Positions 40,613-52,300 of a stretch of DNA of 64,000 nt are shown in pieces. The translations under genes and the position numbers were made by a program. The number at the start of each line of letters is the position of its first letter. Within the stretch, counting starts at the first letter, position 1. This DNA is from Flaccisagitta enflata (Eukaryota; Chaetognatha; Sagittoidea; Aphragmophora). The notes below the pieces were generated by a model. The model saw nothing but the letters and a program-made list of their open reading frames with translations, ran no database searches and was not told where the DNA came from. The stretch covers positions 3,472,001-3,536,000 of the forward strand of contig OZ231127.1 in assembly GCA_965153355.1 (NCBI GenBank). Direction: 5' to 3'.

Positions 40613-40670
40613 GGGCTGGATTTTATACATTACAACTCGAATCTACTCCAATTAAAGCTTCGCCCAAGCG

Positions 40671-40672
40671 GG

Positions 40673-40706
<34 letters not shown>

Positions 40707-40727
40707 AAAAAAAAAAAAAAAAAAAAA
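40671..40727. repeat. Poly(A) tract
   Basis: About 57 A with one C; could be the tail of an old retroposed copy, but no parent gene is visible upstream. Confidence 0.8.
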
Positions 40728-40916
40728 GATTTGAATCGTCTAAGAAAAAACATCCCTTTTATCCATTAACTTGTCTCACTCTTTGTTCTATCTCCCGTAT
40801 TCTTTTCTTTTTTTTAACGTATTCTATCTATCTTACTCGCTGAAATCAAGGGGCCTAGGCCTGGGCCTAGGCGTTAAGCAACTCACTTTAACTTCACTCA
40901 GTGTTTTGTTTGATCC

Positions 40917-41600
40917 TTATTTTACCAATAAAGGCGGCTCTCGCCGTTGGAAAAAAGTTGTAAGTGCGAGGTTTTGGAATTTTTTGTGATTGTGTTTTGT
41001 CTGGTTGATTGCCTTTTTTTCTCCAGGCATCTTTTTGGTTTGTTCCACTCTCCACATGTGTTTCTTTGTTTAAGACAGAGGCATCCAACCCCCCATCCAC
41101 ACCCCAACCCAAACCCCCACACACAAGCATCTAGACCGCTTGATTTTCCACTTTTCCATTCGGACGAACAAACGGACCAACAGACCAACGGATGGATTGA
41201 CAGACAAAGCCTCTCATAGAGTCCAGAGTTGAAATGAGAGAGAGACTGTACTGCCAGGATGCACAATCATCACCTGGGATATTTCAAAGTTCAAATAGAC
41301 TTCAATTAACTCAATTCCTCGTTTTTGGGAAAAATGTGAAAAATGCAAAAAAATATAAAAAGATTTAAAAAATCATAGCTCCAAAACTATCGATCGCACA
41401 GAATTCTGCTTGGTGTCATCTGAAAGAGGAGAATTAGCTCTTTCCATACTATTAATTTCATGCGTAGTCCCATTCTGCCCGAAAAATGCACCAACTTGCT
41501 CAAAAGCCTCATAAAACAAAAGGAAATCCGTTTTCCTCTGCAGGACTCAAAAAGACCGAAGGGACTTCGTATCTTTGACTTTTTTCCAAACAATAGAGTT
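40917..41600. mobile_element. Family G repeat, copy 2
   Basis: Same order of blocks as copy 1 but without the (AG)n expansion. No intact ORF; class unknown. Confidence 0.75.
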
Positions 41601-41729
41601 TTTTATACGCTATGATTCACATAGATTATGTTTCATGCTGTTTTTGAGTTCATAAGTTTTGTTTCTTGCTCTTCTTAAATTTAAACGTTTTGTTTCATGC
41701 CATTCAATATTTTACTTCAATTTAGTTTT

Positions 41730-41923
41730 TAGTCGCGCGCATGCAACTCTATAATCTGCTTTGTCCTTTGGTTGGTTGGTTGGTTGGTCAATTGGTCGGC
41801 ATTTTACTTTAATTTATAATTTCATTTCTTTGACCTCACTGCTCCTGCCTAAATGGTCTGGTGACCCCAAATATGGCCCCTACCCACCCACACGCAACTT
41901 TGATGGCCTCGTATCCAACCTTG
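41730..41923 (-). mobile_element. Family A element, diverged
   Basis: AGTCGCGCGCATGCAACTC at left, (GGTT)n tract, CACACGCAACTTTGATGGCC and CCTTG at right. Confidence 0.65.
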
Positions 41924-42108
41924 TTTAACTAGATATTTCAATTAAACATGATTCAAAGCACCTCACATGTTTGGCGACAGCCACTGGTTCTAGTGGTTTT
42001 ACTGGTTCTACGGGTTCTACTGGTTCTGCCTGCTCAGTAACGGATTCTTGCCCTAGTTCCTTGCGTTTTCCCTCTTTTTACGGTTAAAAACATATCCTTC
42101 TCACTCAA

Positions 42109-42246
<138 letters not shown>

Positions 42247-42259
42247 GACATACCCAACT

Positions 42260-42374
42260 ATGGAGTTCAGTCAAACAAAAATTGTTTTCCGTCATTTGTT
42301 TCTTTTTTGTTATCTCGTCTTCTATCATTGTTCGCATTTGACATCGGGAAGTCCTCAAACAGGCAATGACTCAG
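42260..42374 (+). CDS. LRR-KEN receptor exon 1 (signal peptide)
   Basis: ATG at 42260 gives MEFSQTKIVFRHLFLFCYLV then FYHCSHLTSGS, a signal peptide. Donor TCAG|GTAAAT, phase 1. A (CAA)n tract ends 14 bp before the ATG, so the 5' UTR or promoter is microsatellite-rich. Confidence 0.7.
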
Positions 42375-45300
42375 GTAAATTTGATATCTTAATCCTCACT
42401 TTAAACCCGAAATCATCACTTGGGATGTTTTGAGTTGTTTGTCTGGACATGATGATGAATTGGTTATCCAAAGGGGAATATCTAAAATGCTGAAAATTCT
42501 ATTAAGACTCCCAATTATTTACATACAATTCATCTTTATCATTATTTTGTTCTCAGGGACACCCCGTGCCGAGTTACACCACAACAGCAATGATCGTCCG
42601 CAGACAAACGACAAAAACGATCCTAATTGTCAGTTAATATGCGATTTTCTCAAAACGACTTCCGACAACTGGGAATGTATCTTGCAAGATATTCACATCT
42701 TTCCCGAATGCTCTACTTTGACTGCATCAATGTTGAAAAATGCCCAAACAACAGATACGAAATATCCATTTCTACGCAACTTTACTAGCTCAACATTCAA
42801 CATCGCCTTCGGTCCACTGCACCCAAATGGTAACGCCAGACCCAAGTTGAATGACTAACCCCGGGATATAATGTCTAGGGTACTCACATGGTTGGTACCG
42901 ACTAACAGGAAAATTTATGGAAACCCTCATAACTGCAGCCCTGTTTATTATTGAGTTCCCCCCCCCCCCGGGGGGGGAATCAAAGGGTTTGGACATGGGG
43001 GAAGAAAATCGAAGGGGGGAAAAAAATTTGGAGAAAAAAAAACTTTTGATGGTACTAAATCATAAATACTATTACTAGTTAGTATAACACAATTTAACAC
43101 TATTTAAACCTGTAATACACTGTTATATTGCTTTATTGGGAAGAAAACCATAGCGTCGCGGGGAAGAAAATCAAATGCGGGGGGGGGGAATCAAAAGCGA
43201 CTCAATTATAGGGAAAAAAGTCGAAGTCAGTCTTCGACTTTTGGACATATTTGAGAAAAACATGGTTTTTATTTTCTTATTAGAAAGTTGGGGATCTCTT
43301 GGGGCTGATCGTTTGGAACTACTGATTTCGCCGCCTTTCTCTGGTCTGATTTTCCATCAAAACATTCTCTGTTATTAAATAAAAAGAAAGCAGTTATCTT
43401 AAACATCAACAAGTGATGTAAGATAGGTAAAGGAAGTACTTGTCCTTCAGGGGAATTCATCAAAAATCCTTTTCACTTTTAAGTTAATAAAAAGAAATAA
43501 GAAAAAAACAAAATAAAAAAAATCCTAAACTACATGATATATGTTGGGTAAGACCTCTTTTTAGCCTTTCCCAGCAGCACCAGTTTTTATTCATGTGAGA
43601 CCTCCAATGAAATTAATTGGGTAAGTAAATTTGACGCCGAGTAAAATACTCTATGATAAATATTTTATGCCTTATCATTTTTTTGAGATTTAAGAAAAAT
43701 TTGAATTGAATTTTTTTTGATTTATTATGAGTTTTAGTAAGATCAATGAAGAAGTGTATTATGCTTGTTTGAGCACACAAATACACACTATGGATGTTGT
43801 GGCACTCTACCCAAGCGTCCCACGAGAGAAGACCAAGGAGGCAATGAGAGAAAATTTGGACATGAGGAAGACAAAGAAAATACCAACAGATGATCTCATC
43901 GAGCTAGGGGAGATGGTGCTCCGAAGCAATGAGTTTACATTCGAGGGGGAGAGATACAGACAGAAAGAAGGGACGGCAACAGGGAGCAAGATGGGAAAGA
44001 ACTATGCATGTACGTATATGGGCAAGTGGGAGGAGGAAGTTCAAGAGAAATTTGAGAAAGAAGGGGGGACAAGGCCAAAGATGTGGTTTCGTTTTGTGGA
44101 TGATATCTGGGGAGTGTGGAAAGGAAGCAAAGAAGATTTTGAGAAATTTGTGGGGGTGTGCAATGGGCATGAGGAGAGAATAAAAGTCACCTATGATGTA
44201 TGTGAAGAGGAGGCGATTTTTCTGGATGTAAAGGTGAAAAGGATGGAAGATGGGCATCTAAAAACGGAACTCTATGTGAAACCAACAGACCGGACGCAAT
44301 ATTTACACAAAGATTCAGACCATCCAAAGCATGTAAAAGAAGGAATCGCAAAAGGGCAGTTTCGGCGCTTGAGAAGAATTTGCAGTAAGGATGAGGACTA
44401 CTGGAAGTATGGGAAACAAGTAGAGGAAAAACTCACATCAAGAGGGTATGGAAAGAACCAGGTCAAGCAACAAATGAAGGAATCTTTTAAGATGGAAAGA
44501 AGCGAGGCATTAAAAAGGGTTGAGAAAAAGACTGATAAAAGGGTGAATTTCGTCATGACACACAGCAGATATCTACCAAACGTCAACAAAATCATGAAAA
44601 GGCATGGACACTATTTGGAGGAAGATGGAATGGGGGCATTTATCAAAGAAGTACCAAGGCTAAGCTTGAGAAGAGGGAAGAACCTGGGAGATTTGATTGT
44701 CAATGCAAGGGCAAGAAATGAGGGAGGAGGATCAGGTCCATGCAGCAAAGGGTGCAAACTATGCAAATATATGCAGAAGACAGATACGGTCAAGGACAAG
44801 GATGGAAAAGAAATGAGCCTGAATAGCAAGATGGATTGTCGCACTGTTGGAGCAATTTATGGCATGCATTGTAAGAAGTGTGTCAAAGTAGTGTACGTTG
44901 GCAAGACAAAGAACAGGATTATGGAGAGGTTCAACGGGCATCGTGCAGACTTGAGGAAAGGGGACGAGACAAAACCTGCATTCCACTTCAAAAAGGAGGG
45001 ACACAGCGAGGAAGATATGGAAGTCATCGGGCTGGAACACATACCGGGAGATGACGACGTCTATAGGGTGGCAAGGGAACGGTGGTGGATGAACCAGATG
45101 GGAACATTCGAGGAAGAAAATAAAAAAAGATGACTCCCTGAATACCCTGGTTTTTTTTAAGAGCCAACTATCATGTACCCAGGTGTAGAAGGGGTAGAAA
45201 AACGTCATAAGAATGGAGAAAGTCAAAAAAAGGGGCCTAGATTTTGGGCTTACGATTTTTTGGGAGCTAAAGACAATTCCATGCAAAATTTTACCACAAA

Positions 45301-48300
45301 ATCATTTCTGGAGTTCAACAAAAGGTGAAAATGAGAAGAAAAAAAGGACAAAGAAGAAGTTAAAAGGGGGTTCTGACACATTTTGAATCGTTTTGCAATC
45401 ATGAAATATTGTGTTGTTCCTTATCAGGTTACCGACCCTGAAGAAGAGCGTCATTGCTCGAAATATAGGGAAGAAAATTAATGTAAAATACAAGAAGATA
45501 TGTTTATAAGCACAGCTGCTTATCTGTGATGGTGTTTTTGAGCATCTAAGCAATCGATACATACATTTGCTCTTCATTTGCTTTTTTCCTCACGGCGACA
45601 GCCGCCACTGCTGGTATACACCCCTGCTTAAAACGATAGCTAAAACGGTTTTGGATAAGAATAGGTTGCCTAATTTAACCTCAGGAAATTCTGGCGAAAA
45701 GAAAAGTTTGAGAGAGGCCTGCCTTTGAAAGAATTGTGCATTGAACCCCTGATTGGTTGCATTTGAAGGTTGGAGTAACTGGCGGCTTTAGAAGCAGCAA
45801 TCCCTCAAATTAATCTAGAACGAAAAAATTTTCCCCCCAATGTGGTACATTGGAAAACATGGCCGGATACACGGCTACCCCAGTCATGTGAGGGTGGGCA
45901 CGGGCCATATTTGAGGTCAGCCCAGCATTTGGGCAGGAGCAGTAGGGCCAAAAAGCTAAAAAACACCAAAAAAAGTAAGGTGTGACAGACGGACCGACCA
46001 AAGGACCAACCGATGAACCGACAAAGCAGGGTGCAGGGTGCAGGGTGATTGTCAGATGGATGTGAGGGACTTTGGATTAGGCCCCACCGGTTCAGCACAC
46101 TCATCTGGCACTCTTTCTTGTCATTGGCATTTGTAGGTTGAAATTATTGATTTTTTCTGTCTGGTTGGATTGGTTTTTTTTAACGTTTTCATGATGATGT
46201 AAAGATAGACTTGGTTGTTTTTCATTTTTAAGGATGGTTGTGATGGGTCCGGATTAAACACCAATGAGAGCTCCAAAGGCTCTAATCCTTAAGTAAGGTA
46301 GGGTTGAGTAGTAATGTTGTCCAACTTTCATACATCAGATAATTCTCGGTTATACCACTAACAGGATGAGCAAAAAATTTCGTACTTGGTCTACAGCTTG
46401 AAAACTATACTTGTTATGGGAGTTATGAGCTAAAATTTGAACCAGAGTATCTCAGTTAGTCATATCAAAAGTAGAAATTAAGAACAGCTGATATAATTTC
46501 CATACATAGCCATGACATGTACTTAAGCATGAGCAGGAAATCACTTCACTGCAAGAGCTTAGTTTTGGGGTATTACCCTATACTTCCAGAAATGTTTTGG
46601 TTAAGCGTTTTTTTTTAATTTTCAGACGGAAGAATAGATGGAAAATAATTTTTGCTGGTTCTTACGGTAAGCTTTTTTCGCGCTCTTTTTCTTTATGTTT
46701 TTCAGCGGACTTTTCTATTCATAGTTTTCTTAATAACTCATGGGGGAACTTTGTTTACAAAAGAAATCAAGGAGTAGAATGCCATGGAAACCACCGGACA
46801 CAACTTCATCAAATGAATAAACAGGAAATCAGATTTTGACATGATTCTATTTGCAGAACGATGTTAATTCAAAAATGAAGGTTTTTGCAACTTTATTGGC
46901 CCCTTGATAGATTGATTGAGAATGAATAAATCAAGGGGAGTTAATTAGGTCATCTGGGAAGGGTTTCAGTTAACAAAAGTGACATATCAATCCCATTTAG
47001 ACAAGATATTTATGTTTTTTTCACCATAAGACACCATGCCCACAAAGCCAACATTTAGGGTATCAAAATGGGACAAAATAGAAAATATACATGAGTGAAA
47101 ATCGAAAAACAAGTGAATAAAAATGATTGAGATAAGACATGCATGATATTTGAAAGCAAAATTTGCATCCACTCAGCAAGAGACTCAGATTTAGCTTATG
47201 TTAATGAAGAAGATTTACTGAAAATTTCTACAAATATCTTTTTTGTCACTGACAAGGGGTTGGTCGAAATTATAAGTTTGCATAAAAAATGAAAAAATGA
47301 AAAAACAAAGAACATAGTTCTCTTCCCAAATCGTTTTTAGAGAGAACTATGTTTTTGAAAATGCAAATTTTTTCTGGTTGTGGCTTTCTTATAATTTCAA
47401 CCTCAGAAAATAGAAAAAAATGTCAACAAAATTTCACTGAAATTCTTCATTTTCTTGCCATTTTCTGTGAGAAAAGGCAACTTAAAGCATAAAATATGAA
47501 ACAGACATACATAACAAGTGTATCCAGTAACAACTTGAGCAATGAAAACATTTGTGGATGGATAATTAGTCCATTATTGATGCAAAAGTGGGGTGAAGCA
47601 CTTCATTTTTCCTTGGCAGATTTGATGTCATAAAAAGATATCTTTAGTAAAAGTCTATTTACGTCCTTGTTGGTCTAAAATGTATTTTGCTGTCTACCAT
47701 TGATCATTTTTTCTGATCTAAAGTATCAAAAATATTTTCATCTTTAATTTTGAACAATACCTTGAAAGAATTTATCCAAGTCTATGTGTTTTTTGTATAG
47801 AATTGATGGCTAGTACGAGATTTTTTGCACACCCTGTTAGTGCCCACAGGGTGGAAAAAAGGTCAAGTTGGGTGACCATTGCCCCCACTTGGTTTTTCAG
47901 GCATTACTCAATGCTGGGAAGTGTTTTCTAGCTAAAATTAAATCATTCCTGGGGCGATTTTTGAAAAAAAAAGAAGAAAAATTCCAGATTTTAAGCTTGA
48001 TTTTACATTGAGAATTCAACAGGTTGGTATGAAGCATTATATATTATTATTCATGATAAAATTTTCTTTTGTTTGATAAATAAGGTTTTAAAAAGAAAGA
48101 AAAATCATTTTTTAAACTACCATCACAAAAATTATAGCGGTGCCCTAAAATATGGAAATTGTATTCTTTTGTAAAACTAATTAGTGCCACCCATCAAATA
48201 AAAGAAACTTTCACCAGGACTCTCAATCTACAATCAAACCTGCGAATTTTTTTAAACAAAATCAAGCAAAAAATCTTGAATTTTTCACTTTTTTCTAAAG

Positions 48301-49301
48301 CGCCCCAAGGATGATTTGATTTTGGCTCTAAAACACCTCCCCACATTGAGTAGAGCCTAAAAAACCAGATGGTGGCAATGGTCACTCAACTTTTTTCCAC
48401 TCTGTAGGCACTAGTGATATGACATACATCAGAAAAAACTGGGTGGTGTGACACTCATTGGTGAAAACTAGTTTGTCTGATTTACATCGAGAACTTCTGA
48501 GTAGTGTGACATGCTTGTGTGACATAATTGCGGGATATTGTTCCACTCTTCATACTACTCAGTACCTTGGATTAGATTGTCCGGCGGTTGCATTAAGCGT
48601 GACCTCGATTCTATCCTCTAAGGGTATGGTTTCTTGACAATGTTACCCTCGGGTGATTTGTGGAATTTGGGTTTAAAAGTAACAATCATTGCCCTAACTA
48701 CTTTTGGTAAGCAGTTTGCTTTTGGATTAGATTGAGAAGGAATGTTTTTCAGATTGTTTTATGGAAAACTAGGAGTGGTGCGCGTATTAACTAGTCAGTG
48801 AGGGTTCACAAGGCCCTCTTCCATTCTTTTCAGTTTGGGTATAGTGACTAGTGAGGGATATTGTTCCACTTTTCATAATACCTGTCCACTAATTATTGTC
48901 ACGGGAGTGCTTCAACTGAAGATACCTTGCTGCTGCTTGTGAGGAACAAACAAATCCCTGATATTAGATCGTTTGCTATACTTTGTCCTGATTTGTTTAT
49001 TTTTTGGCAGCGGTCCCAAAGGGCTAATGTCCTGTAGGCAGGCCTGAGCTATTTAGCATTTTTGTCAACTATACTATACCAAAACAATACTTCCAAGTAT
49101 TGGGACAATACAATACAATACCAATACAATACATCGGTTGAAATTGTTTACAATACATTATCATTACATACTATACATTACAATATTTATGTAACTTATA
49201 GTTTTTATAATAGATTATTAGAACTTATAAGGTTTAATAGTGTACAAACACTTAAAACAAAAGCGATACTTTCGGTTACATATTCTTTATCAGCTCTCTC
49301 A

Positions 49302-49379
<78 letters not shown>

Positions 49380-52300
49380 GTCTCTCTCTCTCTCTCTTTC
49401 TCCCGCTCTTACTTTCAGCAAATCCTTCTCTTCCTTTTCTTTCAACTCTCACCTTCTTTATTTCTAATGTTCTTCCTCAAACTTTTGAATATTTTTCCTC
49501 CTCCTCTTCTTCTTATTCAGTCTTTCTTTTATACATTTAATTTCCTCAGATCATTTATTTTGCTGTATTGTATTGTATTGTATTGGAAAAATTTTAAAAA
49601 TGCGCTACATGTATTGGGAAAACCCAATACACAAGGATATTGTAAACCCAATACCAATTCCCAATACAATCGCTCAGGCCTGCCTGTACACTGCTGTCTC
49701 ACACAAGGTTTGAGACAAGAATGATATAACTACGCAGTTATTTGCATTTTTGCATAGTTAATGAGCATACAAACCAAGAACCATCAAGTAGAAAATCTTT
49801 CCTGAGGCGCCTTTTGAAATAAATGAAAAATACAATATTTTTAACTTCATTTTTTATAAAAAAATTTTCAGGTCAGATAAACTTTTTTTTTGACAGCATA
49901 ATGTTAATCCTGATAAATTTCTGATTCATTTGATAGGTCGCACTATATGGTTTTCATAAGAAAAAAAAATTTCATTTTCAAAGCCACCGTTACAAAATTA
50001 GAACGGTGGCCTAGAATATGAAAAATTTATTTCTTATGAAAACCGTATAGTGTGACCTATCAAATGAATCAGAATTTTATCAGGATTAACAATATGCTCT
50101 CAAAAAATAGGTTAAACCAACCTGAAGAAATTTTTATGAAAAATAAAGCAAAAAATAATGAATTTTTCAGTTATTTCAAAAAGCGCCTCTGGAAAGATTT
50201 TCTACTTGATGGTTCTTGGTTTGTATGCCCATGACCTATGCAAAAATGCAAAAAACCGCATAGTTATGTCATTCTTGTCTCAAACTTTGTGTGAGACAGC
50301 AGTGTGTAGGACACAGGGGAAAAAATTGTGACGTCCTTCCTTACGTTTGCCTGTCCATCCGTCCCCCCTCGCCTAAGTTTCTCATTGAATAACATGGAGA
50401 ATTGACAAAATCCAAAATTCCCATTGAATAACATGGAAAATCTACAAAAAAGTAAAAAAAAATGCCATTTTCCCATCGAATAACATGGAAGATGACCAAA
50501 AAGATAAAAACATACAAAATTCCAATTGGATAACATTGCAAATTGACAAGCAAATGATAAAATTATGAAATTCCTATTGAATAATGTAGAAAATTGACAA
50601 GAAATCAAGTAAATGCTAAACTCCCATTGAATGTCATAGAAAATTGCTCCAAAGGCCCCAAAATTGCACTTCCAAGACAGAAGGACACACATAATTTTTG
50701 CCCTTGTGTCCTACAAGACATTGGCTTCTTGGGGCCACTGTCATGCTTTGACTCCACTTCAACTTATTACCCCAAGCAGTAGGGATGTGGAAGCGATTAA
50801 CCGCTTCCGTTTTGGAGGATGGGATAGCTACTAGTACTTATACTACAAAATGGAAGCGGAAGCGGTGGAAGCAGCACTAAAATTGACCGCTTCCACATCC
50901 CCCAGGGCATCGGGTACAACTGAACATGAGCGATACTTGGATGACTAGTTAAACATAGTCACCTCTTGACCACCATCCAACAACACCCTGATATCAATTT
51001 TTCCGAAACTTTGGTTTGAATTTTAGTAGTACTCGCTTTCAAGAAATCAAAACCCAGGGGAATATTAAAGAACTTTTCATAAGCTTTCTAATTGTGAAAT
51101 CCGCATCTGATTATCTATCTTTATATAGATTTAGTAAGCATCTGAAGTTGATTAGGTTTTTAGTTGCGGACACGCAACGCTACAAGAGGCTTTGTCCGTC
51201 TGTTGGTCCCATCGGTTCATCAGTCTGTTGGTCTGTCAGCGCGAGTCAAAAGTGGGAAAACGCGCTTATCCGCCCCTGCCCACCCATCTGCAACTGGTAT
51301 TGGCCGTGTATCCAGCCTTGTTCTGCTAATTTTGCAATGGTTTGCTTGGGGCAAACCTAGAATGAGTCCAATCTGGTTTCTGTAACTCTAACCGTTCAGA
51401 AACTACAAGAAAAAGAGTAAAAACATTCATTTTGTAAATCAGGGAAACATTGAGGGTGATTAAATGTAACGGTGGAGATTGTGGAGATTGTGGAAATCTA
51501 GAGATCAAACACAACATATTTTGGTTCCAAAGCAGCTAAATACTTTTTTCAAAAAAGCAAAATAATCTACATCAAAAAATCTAAAAGATGAGTGCACCAT
51601 AGTTCGTATATCTTTGATCATTTGGAAATGGCATACCAAACTACAAACACAGTTCCAAAGCAAAAAATTTGTTCATAAATGATTTGACAAGATCATACAC
51701 AACTGCGTAAAATGACTCTGAAAATTGATTTCAAAACCTTTCACAAGGATATTCAATCAAAAACACTTTTAGTTTAATGATTAAACAAATATTCTGTCAG
51801 TAAATGATATTATACTGCAATTGTATATATACTTTTTTCCAAGGTAGTAGGGAGAAGTCTCTGAAACTTGTGTTTCAATATCGTGGAACACTGTTCTGTT
51901 ATTAAACCAAAAATGTCTTTGTTCCTTTATCCACAAATGTTTTTATGAGGTAACGAGGCCGGATACACGGGCCAAGACTGTGCCCTGGGCGTTATCAATT
52001 CTTAGACCTATCTCTAGCTCCATAAGACCTATCCCTAGCTCTATCAGACCTATCCCTAGCTTTATCAGACCTATCCTGAGCTCTATCAGACCTATCTGAC
52101 CTATCACCAGCTCAATCAGACCTATCCCTAACACATGCGCCACATTTAGGCGGAAAATGTGGGAACATAGTTACCATAGTAAATATTACTCCAGTACTAT
52201 GAAATTTGAACTGGTGGTTGCTTTTTAGCAGAATTTTCATTTAGTATAATGATTCAAACATAATTCAATTGATAAATGGGGTATTCAGCCAAGATGTCGA

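Larger units (their letters stand above)
43500..45600 (+). mobile_element. 5'-truncated Penelope-like retroelement
   Basis: Contains the RT/GIY-YIG ORF plus a 3' region to about 45590. Exact ends were not resolved; the 5' flank (43500-43726) is AT-rich with no recognisable coding sequence. Confidence 0.75.
49008..50745 (+). mobile_element. Family D element interrupted by two nested insertions
   Basis: Left GGCAGCGGTCCCAAAGGGC and GTCCTGTA; right half resumes TGTAGGACACAGGGG at 50305 with a TTCCCATTGAATAACATGGA-type core and ends TTGGGGCCACTG. See the two insertions at 49037 and 49689. Confidence 0.75.

Noticed and set aside
42790-42996. Minus-strand ORF resembling the start of the exon 3 reading frame (QPCE-P-H)
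   Set aside because: The similarity is the inverted repeat at the two ends of intron 2, not a second protein-coding copy.
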